Positions 53,667-62,640 of a stretch of 64,000 nucleotides of DNA are shown piece by piece. The notes below the pieces were generated by a model, which was not told the DNA's origin, did no database searches, and worked only from the letters and a program-made list of their open reading frames with translations. The stretch comes from Bacteroidota bacterium (GTDB lineage Bacteria; Bacteroidota; Bacteroidia; AKYH767-A; 2013-40CM-41-45): contig JADJFC010000016.1 in assembly GCA_016708785.1 (NCBI GenBank), positions 124,001 through 188,000 on the forward strand, read 5' to 3'. Position 1 is the first letter of the stretch, and the number at the start of each line of letters is the position of its first letter. Position numbers and translations under genes: made by a program.

Positions 53667-54341
53667 ATGAAAAATTTGAAAATGGAGAACAAAGTTAAAA
53701 TGCTTGTTGCAGGGTTATTTCTAACGTTGTCAACCGGTGCAATGGCTCAGAAAGTTGAGTTGGGCTTTAGAATAATGCCAACATTTACAGCTATGGAATT
53801 TAATACTTCTGATGGAGGTACTGTGAAAGCGGAAGGAACAATAGGATGGGGTATAGGTGGTTTCCTTGGCGTAAATTTTACAAATCATGTTGGTGCTCAA
53901 GTTGAGGTTATATATACAACGTTGTCACAGCAGTATAAAGAAGCGGACATCACTCATGATATTACCTTGAAGTATGTTAACATTCCATTGTTGCTTTCTC
54001 TTAATACAGGTAAGGATAAGCCGGTTAACTTTAATGTAGTTGCAGGTCCACAAATAGGTTTGAATGTAGGGAGCGATATTAATTCACAATCAAGTGATGG
54101 AACTACTTCAGCACAGGCAAAACTTCAAGTAAAGAAAAGTGATATTGGATTTGCTTTTGGTGCAGGAATTGATTTCGGACTTACTTCAACTGTTCGTTTA
54201 GGGCTTGGATACCGTGGTGTGCGTGGATTAATTGACATCAGTGATTCATCAAACGCTTTGACTACAGACGACTACTATGTTCTTGACAGAACTAAAACGA
54301 TTACTAATGCCGGTTACGTTGGAATATCTTTATTGTTCTAG
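53667..54341 (+). CDS. Outer-membrane beta-barrel protein (OMP_b-brl type)
   Basis: This 224-residue protein has a signal peptide ending near STGAMA/QKVELG; ATG 53682 is an alternative start. The mature part alternates short beta-strands: VELGFRIMPTFTAMEF, then GTIGWGIGGFLGVNFTNH, VGAQVEVIYTTLSQQY, YVNIPLLLSLNTG, VAGPQIGLNVG and IGFAFGAGIDFGLTSTVRLG. It ends in NAGYVGISLLF with a terminal Phe. This is the porin-family outer membrane barrel common in Bacteroidota (PorT-like shape, eight strands). Its role is unknown. The shared operator motif suggests co-regulation with the 52768 gene. Confidence 0.88.
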   Translation: MKNLKMENKVKMLVAGLFLTLSTGAMAQKVELGFRIMPTFTAMEFNTSDGGTVKAEGTIGWGIGGFLGVNFTNHVGAQVEVIYTTLSQQYKEADITHDITLKYVNIPLLLSLNTGKDKPVNFNVVAGPQIGLNVGSDINSQSSDGTTSAQAKLQVKKSDIGFAFGAGIDFGLTSTVRLGLGYRGVRGLIDISDSSNALTTDDYYVLDRTKTITNAGYVGISLLF

Positions 54342-54379
54342 TGGTCTGCAAAAGTGTAATACAGTTTTTCATTTGTATA

Positions 54380-54724
54380 GCCACGAATGCACGAATAAAA
54401 AAATAATTCATTTGTGCATTCGTGGCTCCAAATCTACCAGATTTGTATAGCCACGAATGCACGAATAAAAAAATCATTCGTGTGTTCGTGGTTCTAAATC
54501 TACCGGATTTGTATAGCCACGAATGCACGAATAAAAATAATTCATTTGTGAATTCGTGGCTCCAAATCTACCAGATTTGAATTGCCACGAATGCACGAAT
54601 AAAAAAATCATTCGTGAATTCGTGGCTCCAAATCTACCAGATTTGAATTGCCACGAATGCACGAATAAAAAATAATGCACGAATAAAAGATAATTCATTA
54701 GTGAATTAGTGGTGCCAGATCTAC
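54380..54724. repeat. Tandem double-hairpin repeat, four full units of 66-70 bp plus a fragment
   Basis: Units begin at 54381, 54451, 54517, 54585 and a decayed one at 54651. Each carries CCACGAATGCACGAAT, an A-rich stretch, then a complementary ATTCGTG...TTCGTGG arm, and a second small hairpin AAATCTACCAGATTT. Unit length varies by changes in the A-run and middle. Each unit could fold into two hairpins. It separates the barrel gene from the next gene. Confidence 0.9.
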
Positions 54725-54760
54725 ACGGACTTTGTGATTTTGTATTAAATATTTAAAGAT

Positions 54761-55432
54761 ATGCTTTCTTTTCTCAAGATATTTATTTTCGTTTTTTTTG
54801 CGGCAACTTTAAGTTTCACGGGCAGAGCTTTTGGACAGTTAACTTTGAACGCTGCCGATAGTGGAGAGGTTGTTTCAGTAATAGATCTTCAAATGAAGCT
54901 GCGTAAACTATTGGATGCTGAAGCTGTGATGACCAGAAAGGTTATGCTTTGTATAGTTGACACTTTGCCGGGAGAACTTTCTGCAAGCTACGACTTGATT
55001 CAAATTCAGGATGAAATGGGCGAGGCTATTGTTCCTTATTTAGGCAAAGAAAATTCTGCAGAATTTACTGAATTGTCGTATGCTAAAGTGAACTTTTCAA
55101 TTGAGGTTTTTAAAGCTGCTCGATTAGACAGTGTAACAGCAAAGTTGGCATTGAAAAAATGGCATGAAAGTACTGATAAAGTTAGCAGTTTTCTGAAAAA
55201 GATGTCCGCTCCCGTTAATGCGTATGAGCTAAAAATGTTGTTAAGTAAAAATATAGATCTCACTTTTGAAGAGCTGCATTATCATGTATATGGAGACTTT
55301 GCCTCTGATGTGATCGTCTATGAAAAGATCAGGAAAGGAATTCAGCAGTACGCAGATAAATTGAGCAATTTGATCGTTGAAAAGTTTCCCGAAAAATTTG
55401 TTGAAACCAAAGTCAAGATCGTTCAGAATTAA
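54761..55432 (+). CDS. Secreted protein of unknown function
   Basis: This 223-residue protein has a clear signal peptide (IFIFVFFAATLSFTGRAFG/QLTLN). The mature part is mostly helical with evenly spread Lys and Glu, for example VVSVIDLQMKLRKLLDAEAV, KKWHESTDKVSSFLKKM and YEKIRKGIQQYADKLSNLIV. No known domain is recognised. It lacks a lipobox, so it is probably periplasmic. Its end overlaps the convergent YihY-type gene by 4 nt. It follows the double-hairpin repeat array and probably has its own promoter there or nearby. Confidence 0.75.
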   Translation: MLSFLKIFIFVFFAATLSFTGRAFGQLTLNAADSGEVVSVIDLQMKLRKLLDAEAVMTRKVMLCIVDTLPGELSASYDLIQIQDEMGEAIVPYLGKENSAEFTELSYAKVNFSIEVFKAARLDSVTAKLALKKWHESTDKVSSFLKKMSAPVNAYELKMLLSKNIDLTFEELHYHVYGDFASDVIVYEKIRKGIQQYADKLSNLIVEKFPEKFVETKVKIVQN

Positions 55433-56385
55433 TGTTTCTTCTCTTCTAATTCAATGATGTGTTCAATTTTTTTCTTGATGACTTTGATGGCATACACATT
55501 TGGAATGATTTTATCGCCATGAGTTAATGCATAGACTTTTGTAAACTCGGCGCCGAAATACAGGATGATCGCAGAATAGTAAACCCAGATCAATATTAAG
55601 ATCACCGAACCTGCGGCTCCATAAATTGATGCGATCTCTGACTGACCAAGATAAGCTCCGATTGCAAATTTGCCAAGCATGAATAGTATAGAAGTAAAGG
55701 AAGCGCCGATCAGACAATCCTTTAAAACGACTTTCCCATCCGGCAATGTTTTGAAGATAACTGTAAATAGTAAGGTGATAATTGCAAAAACGATAAGTAG
55801 GTTAAGCGCATAGAAGAGATAGACTGTGTCCTTCGGGAAAATTCTTGATAATTCGTCACTTAAAATATCCATTACAGAATTGACGATCAATCCAACCAGA
55901 AGTAAGAAGCCAACCGATGCTATCATTGAAAAAGACATCAATCTGTTCTTAAGAAACTTCACAAATCCTTTTTTAGGTTTTGCTTCAATTCCCCAGATGT
56001 AATTTATTGATTCCTGAATTTCAGCAAATACTCCTGATGCTCCGATGATAAGTACAATCACTCCAATCGTAGTTGCAAATGTGTTTGATTTAGATAAGGT
56101 CACATTTTTGATCATCTCCTGTATCTGCATTGCGGCTTCATTTCCAACCAGTCCGTTGATCTGTCCAAAAATTTCTCCACGTACAGCCTCAGGGCCAAAA
56201 AAAACACCGGCTAAGCTAATGATAATGATCAGAAGCGGCGGTAGTGAAAAAATAGTGTAGTAGGAGAGGGCCGCACTTAATTTAATCCCATTGTCTTCAA
56301 TAAACTCATTAAAACTTTCTTTGAGCAGGAAACCGGTTTGATATACTTTTCTTTTGATTTTATGATGTACTGATTTGCCACGCAT
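55429..56385 (-). CDS. YihY/BrkB-family inner-membrane protein
   Basis: This 318-residue integral membrane protein has six hydrophobic segments. Family features include the opening KLSAALSYYTIFSLPPLLII, then GVFAEIQESINYIWGI, then SFTSILFMLGKFAIGAYLG, and the closing ILIWVYYSAIILYFGAEFTK. These match the YihY/virulence factor BrkB family. Its role is not settled; some members are implicated in anionic phospholipid transport to the outer membrane, which would fit the Mla genes nearby. It lies 42 nt downstream of the Omp85-like gene on the same strand. Confidence 0.92.
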   Translation of the reverse strand: MRGKSVHHKIKRKVYQTGFLLKESFNEFIEDNGIKLSAALSYYTIFSLPPLLIIIISLAGVFFGPEAVRGEIFGQINGLVGNEAAMQIQEMIKNVTLSKSNTFATTIGVIVLIIGASGVFAEIQESINYIWGIEAKPKKGFVKFLKNRLMSFSMIASVGFLLLVGLIVNSVMDILSDELSRIFPKDTVYLFYALNLLIVFAIITLLFTVIFKTLPDGKVVLKDCLIGASFTSILFMLGKFAIGAYLGQSEIASIYGAAGSVILILIWVYYSAIILYFGAEFTKVYALTHGDKIIPNVYAIKVIKKKIEHIIELEEKKH

Positions 56386-56427
56386 TTGAATTGTTAGTTT
56401 TAGATGGATAAAGATAGGGATTGCTTT

Positions 56428-58260
56428 TTACTGAAAAGCAACCACAGCAGGTTTTCCGGATTCAAAATCACGAAAACCAATATCATTTGCTTTTAGTGAA
56501 TTTAGTTTGAATATATTCTGACCAATATCAGGAATGGACGGGTAAAATGAAATTGAGAATTGGAAGGTTCCAAAGACGAGATAATCGTTTTTGATAAGGA
56601 CTCCTATACCGATTTGAGAGTAGACCTTACTGTTGGTGAAATTTGTAAGCAGGTCGCCAAGCATACCGGCTGAATATGTGAGGTACGGGCCGAAACGAAA
56701 TCCGATCCATCGCCAGGGAGCATAGAATTGAGTCTGAAATTTGATTAGTAATCGATCCGTTCCGTTCAATGTCAAACTATTGAATCCGGTGATTCCATTT
56801 GTTTCATTGATATTGATGCTTTCGTAGGACTTGCGATTGGTTCCGATTGTAACCTGTGGTTTTATAAATTGTCGGATTTTCCATTGCCCCACTTCCATAA
56901 GGTCAGTGAAGTAAGTTAGCCCGGCCAGAATAGTGCCCTGTTCTGCTTTAGAGGCTCTGTAATAAGTTCCATACTCAAGGTTGACACTTAGGTATCCCCA
57001 GGGCGCATAATTGCCCTTTGCAAAGCGAAGGCCCACGTAGGTTCTGCCAATCGAATTCCGGATCTGATATCCGCCGGTGATGCTGTATACTTTCCCAATC
57101 GGGACATCTTCAGTTAGTCCGAAGTTGAAAATGTATTTATCTTCAATATACTTCCTTCCTGAAACTCCAAAGCTTACCAGATAGAAGTCTTCATTTGAAT
57201 AAATGTGAAAAGTATCAAGGACTTCCGGTGGTTTTTCTAAATAATGGATCCTTAGATAGCGGGCGGAAGAAATAAAGTTAGTTGTCCTGTTGTCCTCAGA
57301 ATTTCCTTTGAAAATTTGCATAGAGTTCGCGGCCCAAAAGTCCTGAGTGTTTGATCTGAACCTTCTTTGGATATAGGTTGCTTCAGGCAGCGGGACGCTG
57401 TCTTTACTGAAGTATTGCGCAAAGTAAACTCCTGCAGCCCATTTAGCAAAAGAAGAGAAAAGGGGTCTGTCAACGGCGATTGATTTGTTAAAGTTTCCAT
57501 ATTGGTCAATTTCATAATGCAATGTTGAAGTTGCAAAAGTGTTTTTAATATTGGGAATAAAGTAATTTATTTTGAATGCACTCGAACCTGTAGTATGATA
57601 CCAGGCATATTCATTTTGCGACTCGTGTCCAAATCCTAGAAAGTTTTTATCGGTAAGATTTATTACCAACTTTTCCGGAGAAACAGCCACTCTTGGAATA
57701 ATACTCCATCGGTCATGTTCTATGATATAGACATCTACCGAATCCGAATTTTTTGATGTTAATTTGAAAGAGAAAGCAACTTCGCTTACATAACTTTTTG
57801 TTCTGACCAAACGTTCTGATTCTTTGACAAGCAACGAATCAAACAATTGGTTTTTGTGGAAAAGCAGTAAGTTTCTTATCGTGATATTCTGTGACTTTAT
57901 ATGAACGGTATTGCCGGCTTTGGGTAAGAATCCATCGGTTGTCCTGGTGGTATCCTTTACGGAGTAACCAAACGGGTCCAACGTTTTGAATTCAATTTTT
58001 CTAATGACCTTTCCTTCGTAGGCTTTGTATGATTTTGGAATGACTTTTCTAGCCGGAATTACTTTGCCTTTTTTACCAGGGATCACTGCGTCTATAGGCT
58101 TAAAGATAAGTCCATAAATGAATTTTGTGAATTTCCCTTTTTTTGAATATGATTCAATGTCTTTATAAATAGCAGCTGAGTCTTTTTGTTCAGGTTGAGT
58201 TTGTGCAAAAGATTTCATGTTTATAATCACACAAGCCAGCAAAAACACAATTGAGCGCAT
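56428..58260 (-). CDS. Omp85/BamA-like outer-membrane protein
   Basis: This 610-residue protein has a signal peptide (SIVFLLACVIINMKSFA/QTQ). The N-terminal region contains two POTRA-like parts: YEGKVIRKIEFKTLDPFGYS, and TIRNLLLFHKNQLFDSLLVK with ESERLVRTKSYVSEVAFSF, which is the recognisable POTRA helix pattern. The remainder alternates beta-strands (LVINLTDKNFLGFGHESQNE, VYSITGGYQIRNSIGRTYVG, APWGYLSVNLEYGTYYRASK). It resembles BamA/TamA-type surface-antigen barrels and probably inserts or exports envelope components. Context with YihY and the Mla operon suggests envelope lipid or protein handling, which is inference. Confidence 0.75.
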   Translation of the reverse strand: MRSIVFLLACVIINMKSFAQTQPEQKDSAAIYKDIESYSKKGKFTKFIYGLIFKPIDAVIPGKKGKVIPARKVIPKSYKAYEGKVIRKIEFKTLDPFGYSVKDTTRTTDGFLPKAGNTVHIKSQNITIRNLLLFHKNQLFDSLLVKESERLVRTKSYVSEVAFSFKLTSKNSDSVDVYIIEHDRWSIIPRVAVSPEKLVINLTDKNFLGFGHESQNEYAWYHTTGSSAFKINYFIPNIKNTFATSTLHYEIDQYGNFNKSIAVDRPLFSSFAKWAAGVYFAQYFSKDSVPLPEATYIQRRFRSNTQDFWAANSMQIFKGNSEDNRTTNFISSARYLRIHYLEKPPEVLDTFHIYSNEDFYLVSFGVSGRKYIEDKYIFNFGLTEDVPIGKVYSITGGYQIRNSIGRTYVGLRFAKGNYAPWGYLSVNLEYGTYYRASKAEQGTILAGLTYFTDLMEVGQWKIRQFIKPQVTIGTNRKSYESININETNGITGFNSLTLNGTDRLLIKFQTQFYAPWRWIGFRFGPYLTYSAGMLGDLLTNFTNSKVYSQIGIGVLIKNDYLVFGTFQFSISFYPSIPDIGQNIFKLNSLKANDIGFRDFESGKPAVVAFQ

Positions 58261-58383
58261 CTTTATCTAAAGTATGTAGTAATTGGTAAGTAGTGAGTAG
58301 CAAGCCGATTCATGCGTGTAAACTTTCGATCTTAATTTACCCATTCTAATCCGAAATCCGCATATCGAAATTATTAATAATTA

Positions 58384-58403
58384 ATCCCGAAAGCTATCTG
58401 GAT
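58384..58403. repeat. Diverged copy of the CCCGATAGCTATCGGG palindrome
   Basis: The sequence ATCCCGAAAGCTATCTGGAT abuts the stop of the MlaD-type gene and may serve as its 3' hairpin. Reverse-orientation heptamers (GGTAAGT, AGTGAGT) lie at 58285-58298. Confidence 0.65.
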
Positions 58404-59132
58404 TCATTTTTCATTCTCATTCCTCTTCTTCTCCTCTGCATCCTTTTTCTTCCTTGCCGCTTCTCTTTCCTTCTTATTAAAATAGCCTTTCAGCAAAATA
58501 TTGTGTTTGGCAGCCTCCATGTTTTCATTGAGGCCCTTGCTGCTTTTATTCAGGTTCTTCATTGTCTGGCTCAAGTTTTCAGCAATTGCAGAATCCTGAA
58601 TGAGACGCCCAAGAGTACCTTTTCCACTATTTATTTTCGACATGATTTCAGCGAGTTGTTCTGAAATGACTTCGGCATTGCCTGCAGTTACTTGCAAACT
58701 TAGCATAATTGCATCAGTTTCCACCGGTTCAATTGACAATAATACTTGTCCGTCTTTGGCCATAGGAGATTCTGATCCGCCCTGTGAAATTGTCAGAAGT
58801 CTGTCACCGATCAATCCCTCTGACCCAATTGCAACTTCACAGTCCGATTTAATGAATTTTTGAATTTCTTTTTTTATGACCATGTCGACCTTTACTGTTG
58901 AATCATTGATGATGATAATATTGTCAATTGTTCCAACATTGATTCCGGAAAAGCGTATGTTATTGCCCACTTGAAGTCCGCTAACATTGTAAAATGTGGA
59001 AGTGAGCCTGAACGTAGGATTGAAAAGATTCTTTTGCTTTCCAATAATAAATATAGTCAACACGAAAAGGGCAAGTCCGCCGGCAACAAAGATGCCGAGC
59101 CGAGATTTAAATTTTTGCGATGTATTTTTCAT
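58404..59132 (-). CDS. mlaD: MlaD-type MCE-domain lipid-binding protein
   Basis: This 242-residue protein has an N-terminal membrane anchor (LGIFVAGGLALFVLTIFIIG) followed by an MCE domain: TFYNVSGLQVGNNIRFSGIN, then VGTIDNIIIINDSTVKVDMV, then IGSEGLIGDRLLTISQGG. A helical tail follows (AEIMSKINSGKGTLGRLI, then EAAKHNILLKGYFNKKEREA) and ends in a Lys/Glu-rich stretch. MlaD forms a hexameric ring that carries phospholipids between membranes. The gene is the third of an mlaE-mlaF-mlaD group on the minus strand. The highly charged C-terminus is common in Bacteroidota members. Confidence 0.92.
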   Translation of the reverse strand: MKNTSQKFKSRLGIFVAGGLALFVLTIFIIGKQKNLFNPTFRLTSTFYNVSGLQVGNNIRFSGINVGTIDNIIIINDSTVKVDMVIKKEIQKFIKSDCEVAIGSEGLIGDRLLTISQGGSESPMAKDGQVLLSIEPVETDAIMLSLQVTAGNAEVISEQLAEIMSKINSGKGTLGRLIQDSAIAENLSQTMKNLNKSSKGLNENMEAAKHNILLKGYFNKKEREAARKKKDAEEKKRNENEK

Positions 59133-59154
59133 TGTACTTTATTTTAGATGGTTT

Positions 59155-59934
59155 TTAATGAAAGAAAGACTTGATCAATTCGTCATGAGAATTTTCGAAT
59201 TCTTTTAACGTACTTTCTTTGTGTACTTTGCCTTCATCGAGCATTGCAATTCTGTTGGCAGTATGACGAGCGCAATTCAAATCGTGAGTGATAATAATTG
59301 ACGATGTTTTGTATTTCTTCTGAACTTCCATGATGAGGATGCTGATTTCTTCAGACGTTACCGGATCGAGTCCTGTTGTGGGCTCATCATATAAAATGAT
59401 CTCGGGGTCAACGATGATCGTTCGGGCAAGACTGATTCTTTTTCTCATACCACCAGAAAGTTGTGAAGGCATCTTGTCAATTGTTTCTGCTAAACCAACA
59501 TTCTAAAGGACTTCCTGAACTTTGTTGTCTATATCGGTATCAGACAGTTCTTTTTTTATTCTTCGCAAAGGAAATTCCAGATTTTGCCTCACGGTCATCG
59601 AGTCATAAAGAGCTCCGCTTTGAAAGAGAAATCCTGTTTTCTGCCTTAAAAGAGCCAGCTCTTGCCGTGTAGAATTTTCAACATCTTTTCCGAATAAGCT
59701 TATTGTTCCGCTATCATAAGTGAGTAAGCCAACTATGCATTTTATCAATACAGATTTTCCTGTGCCTGACTTTCCAAGTACAACCAGATTTTCACCTTTG
59801 TACAGGTTTAAAGAAATATCCTTCAGCACTTCTTGTGTACCAAATGATTTGCTCAGATTTTTTATTTCTATTACTAGTTCTCCCTTGTCATGGGAAACAA
59901 AATGATCTGATGTTTCTGTTTCTTTTATGTTCAT
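59155..59934 (-). CDS. mlaF: MlaF-type ABC transporter ATPase interrupted by an in-frame TAG
   Basis: The start ATG overlaps the mlaE stop (ATGA). Walker A is LGKSGTGKSVLIKCI, the signature is PSQLSGGMRKRISLARTI, Walker B is PEIILYDEPTTGLDPVT, and the switch histidine lies in IIITHDLNC. Codon 144 (59503-59505) is TAG, between VQEVL and NVGLAETIDKM; the frame is otherwise continuous to the normal end at about 259 residues. There is no frameshift, so one substitution (for example from AAG or GAG) explains it. It could be a sequencing error, a real null allele, or a read-through site. MlaF drives retrograde or anterograde phospholipid transport with MlaE and MlaD. Confidence 0.88.
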
Positions 59935-60710
59935 GAAATTATCATGTCTGTGATCTGTACTGCGATCATATCAACTATAATTACCAGAAGCGATGCAAGT
60001 ACTACCGCAGAATTCGCTGCTTTGCCAACGCTTTCTGTTCCCCTGCCGGCATTGTATCCTTTATAACAACCAACAACACCGATTACCGCTCCAAAGAAAA
60101 ATGATTTGATAACAGCGGGAATAAAATCGATAAATTCAACATGTTTGAAAGCTTGGGCGAAGAAAAGTAAGAAGGAGACATCGCCTTTTATATTGGCACC
60201 AACCCAACTGCCAAGAATTCCCAATGCATCAGCATATAAAACAAGAAGTGGTATCATCAATGTAGCAGCAAGAACTCGGGTAACAACCAAGAATCTCATT
60301 GGATTCGTGGAAGAAACTTCCATTGCGTCAATTTGTTCTGTGACCATCATCGAACCAAGTTCGGCGCCCATTCCTGATCCTACTTTTCCTGCACAAATAA
60401 GTGCTGTTATCACCGGTCCCATTTCTCTGATCAGCGAAACGGCTACCATTCCCGGCAACATTGTAACCGCGCCGAAATCTACCAATACTGGTCTTGACTG
60501 GATCGTGAGAACTAGTCCCATGATTGCTCCAGTGATAGAAACTAACGGTAATGTTTTGTAGCCAATAATGAAACATTGGTTTAGAAATTCTTTGAATTCA
60601 AAATTCCTGGAGAATGTTTCCCGAAAAATCCGACCAATAAAAAGCGTCGCATCAGCAATATCAGTTATAAAGTTGCTCTTGATTTCACTTTTGATTTTTT
60701 TGCTTTCCAT
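59931..60710 (-). CDS. mlaE: MlaE-type ABC transporter permease
   Basis: This 259-residue membrane protein carries MlaE/DUF140 features: ECFIIGYKTLPLVSITGAIMG-like membrane entry, then LTIQSRPVLVDFGA, SLIREMGPVITALICAGKVG, GAELGSMMVTEQIDAMEV and PVSTNPMRFLVVTRVLA-type text, ending with YKGYNAGRGTESVGKAAN and a last membrane helix. The EMGPVxTALxxAGxxGSxxxAELG core is diagnostic. It heads the minus-strand mlaE-mlaF-mlaD operon and couples by a 4-nt overlap to mlaF. It forms the inner-membrane core of the lipid transporter. Confidence 0.93.
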   Translation of the reverse strand: MESKKIKSEIKSNFITDIADATLFIGRIFRETFSRNFEFKEFLNQCFIIGYKTLPLVSITGAIMGLVLTIQSRPVLVDFGAVTMLPGMVAVSLIREMGPVITALICAGKVGSGMGAELGSMMVTEQIDAMEVSSTNPMRFLVVTRVLAATLMIPLLVLYADALGILGSWVGANIKGDVSFLLFFAQAFKHVEFIDFIPAVIKSFFFGAVIGVVGCYKGYNAGRGTESVGKAANSAVVLASLLVIIVDMIAVQITDMIIS

Positions 60711-60793
60711 TCATTATCGCTCCTTTCTTGTTTCTGTTTTCACTCTATTTCACTAATATTCTTCATTCATAGCTATCAATTCACTATTCATAA

Positions 60794-60830
60794 GGAATCC
60801 CCAAGGCATATAAAGTCCTTGGGGAATTCC
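60794..60830 (-). terminator. Hairpin after the coiled-coil lipoprotein gene
   Basis: A 13-14 bp stem (GGAATCCCCAAGG with CCTTGGGGAATTCC) lies 23 nt past the stop of the minus-strand lipoprotein gene. No T-run follows, so intrinsic termination is likely but not certain. Confidence 0.55.
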
Positions 60831-60852
60831 GGTAAACACACAAAACCACAAT

Positions 60853-61719
60853 TTACTCACTAACAATAACCAGATATTTTGAAGCACTCCAAAATTTTTC
60901 CGGGTTAGTTATTATAATATTTTTTACAAGGTCTTTGTTCTTTTCATCGGTTTCAAGAGTGTAAGAATCGGAGGGGTGATTCGTTACGATCTTAATTTCA
61001 CTGTTGATTGAAATATTTCCTGTTTGGGTGTAATCAATTTTTGTGAATTTGCTATTGTCAAAATCTTTACTCAATTGAGTTGTTTTTCCAATGCCAAGCA
61101 ATCCGCCTTTTTTATCGATGATCTTCGAATCCTGAAGGTCTTTCGATTTTCCGACAACATAATATGCAGTATGCAATGCAGTTGTTTTGGATTCTATATC
61201 CTGAGCTTTCGCACTATTTTCTTCTTTCAAAATGGTAACCGATGTGTTTAACTGTGCAATCTCCACACTTAAATTATTCAACTTTTCATTTAATGCTACT
61301 AATTCAGCATCTTTTGTAGCAAGTTGATTCGTTAAGGTCGCAATTGTTTTTTCAAGCCCTGCATTTTTCGAAGAAGAGTTTTTCAACTTCTTAGTTAACT
61401 CAGCAAGTTTTTTCCGGTTTTGATCCATCAGATCATTGATCGCTGCGATCTCGTTATTGATCTTTGTCCTTTGATTTGGTTTTAATTCTCCCGGCTTATC
61501 AGAAGTTACGGTAATGATCTTTTGCTTGATGGCCACTGAGTCAAGATTGCTTTCTACCTCATTGAATGTTAGAACAAATTCATTGATTGATTCATTTCTT
61601 TCATTTAGTAAAGCAATTAGGGAGTCTTTTTCAGGATCGGTTTCGGCTGAATTCTGCTGGTTGCATGCGGTAAATCCAATTGCCGACAAGGCGAGTAATG
61701 TGAAGATTAATTTATTCAT
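60853..61719 (-). CDS. Coiled-coil lipoprotein of unknown function
   Basis: This 288-residue protein has a lipoprotein signal with lipobox GFTAC (Cys19). Residues 30-175 are a long heptad-rich coiled coil (LIALLNERNESINEFVLTF, ELTKKLKNSSSKNAGLEKTI, LVALNEKLNNLSVEIAQLNT). The C-terminal 100 residues are a small globular part starting YYVVGKSKDLQDSKIIDKKG and containing NSEIKIVTNHPSDSYTLETD. It is probably anchored in the outer or inner membrane facing the periplasm. Upstream on its own strand, TATCCTTTG is a -7-like element. It is monocistronic. Confidence 0.82.
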   Translation of the reverse strand: MNKLIFTLLALSAIGFTACNQQNSAETDPEKDSLIALLNERNESINEFVLTFNEVESNLDSVAIKQKIITVTSDKPGELKPNQRTKINNEIAAINDLMDQNRKKLAELTKKLKNSSSKNAGLEKTIATLTNQLATKDAELVALNEKLNNLSVEIAQLNTSVTILKEENSAKAQDIESKTTALHTAYYVVGKSKDLQDSKIIDKKGGLLGIGKTTQLSKDFDNSKFTKIDYTQTGNISINSEIKIVTNHPSDSYTLETDEKNKDLVKNIIITNPEKFWSASKYLVIVSE

Positions 61720-61922
61720 TGTTGTTTTTGGTTAATTCAGATGAAAATGGTGCAGCTAGTGGTAGCCCTTACTGAAGGCAAATGACAGAATTTCTGTAGA
61801 GCTATATGTTATATAATTTCAAAGGATACTTGCATCTTTCACACCTTTTTTCATTTTTGAACGAATTTGAGGTTTTATGGTTGTTGGAGGGATAATTTAT
61901 GATTTGGGTTAGATGCGAAACC

Positions 61923-61987
61923 TGTGAATTGTGTAACTTTAATATATAGTTATGCAACATTATTTAGTGTAGTTATGATGACCTTTA
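61923..61987 (+). promoter_or_regulatory. Regulated promoter: third copy of the shared operator motif
   Basis: The motif lies at 61923-61957 (TGTGAAT, 2 nt, TGTAA, 12 nt, GTTATGCAA). After 22 nt comes GACCTTTA (61980-61987), a weak -7-like element at the same spacing as in the other two copies. The AraC-type gene starts 28 nt further, so the regulator may control itself. Confidence 0.62.
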
Positions 61988-62014
61988 CTTAAACTTCTTA
62001 ATGAACGAAATCAC

Positions 62015-62602
62015 TTGAAAATATATATTAAAAATATGGTGAGTGCCAGTTGCAGAGTCATTGTAAAAGATGAATTGAAAAAACTGGGATTGCATTTTGT
62101 ATTTATTGATCTCGGTGAAGTGGAGATCATGGAGAATTTAACACATGATCAAAATAATAAACTTAAAACCAATCTTCGAAGTGCAGGTTTTGAACTTCTT
62201 GATGACAAACGCTCAGTTCTGATAGAAAAGATAACTGCTACCATAATTGAAATGGTGCATTATAATGAAGAGTTTATAAAAGTTAATTTTTCAGAATATC
62301 TGAGTGATAAACTAAAAAGAGATTATACCTATTTAGCAAATTTATTTTCCGAAGTTCAGGGAACAACTATTGAGCAATTTGTGATTGCGCATAAAGTTGA
62401 AAGAGTAAAGGAGCTTTTAATTTATGGTGAATTAAATGTTACGGAGATCGCCTGGAAAATGAATTACAGCAGCGTCGCACATTTATCAAATCAGTTTAAG
62501 AAAGTTACAGGATTGACACCTTCGTTTTTCAGACAAATGGCGGATAAGAAACGTCAACCAATAGAAGAAGTAGGAGTCGTGAAAGTCAGTAATCCAAATT
62601 AG
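62015..62602 (+). CDS. AraC-family transcriptional regulator with HMA-like N-terminal domain
   Basis: The chosen start is TTG 62015, because the residues it adds (KIYIKNMVSASC) complete the N-terminal fold; ATG 62036 would remove the first strand. Residues 1-75 resemble a small ferredoxin-like/HMA domain (IYIKNMV, then KDELKKLGLHFVFIDLGEVE). Residues 95-185 hold two helix-turn-helix units typical of AraC/XylS (SVHLSNQF-type: SEYLSDKLKRDYTYLANLF, IEQFVIAHKVERVKELLIY, VTEIAWKMNYSSVAHLSNQF, KKVTGLTPSFFR). Relatives I recall carry CxxC after NMV; here it is SxxC, so metal binding may be lost. It precedes a hybrid histidine kinase gene by 38 nt. Confidence 0.85.
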   Translation: MKIYIKNMVSASCRVIVKDELKKLGLHFVFIDLGEVEIMENLTHDQNNKLKTNLRSAGFELLDDKRSVLIEKITATIIEMVHYNEEFIKVNFSEYLSDKLKRDYTYLANLFSEVQGTTIEQFVIAHKVERVKELLIYGELNVTEIAWKMNYSSVAHLSNQFKKVTGLTPSFFRQMADKKRQPIEEVGVVKVSNPN

Positions 62603-62640
62603 ATTATTGCAAGAATTTTATAGTAATTAATTTCAAAAAG

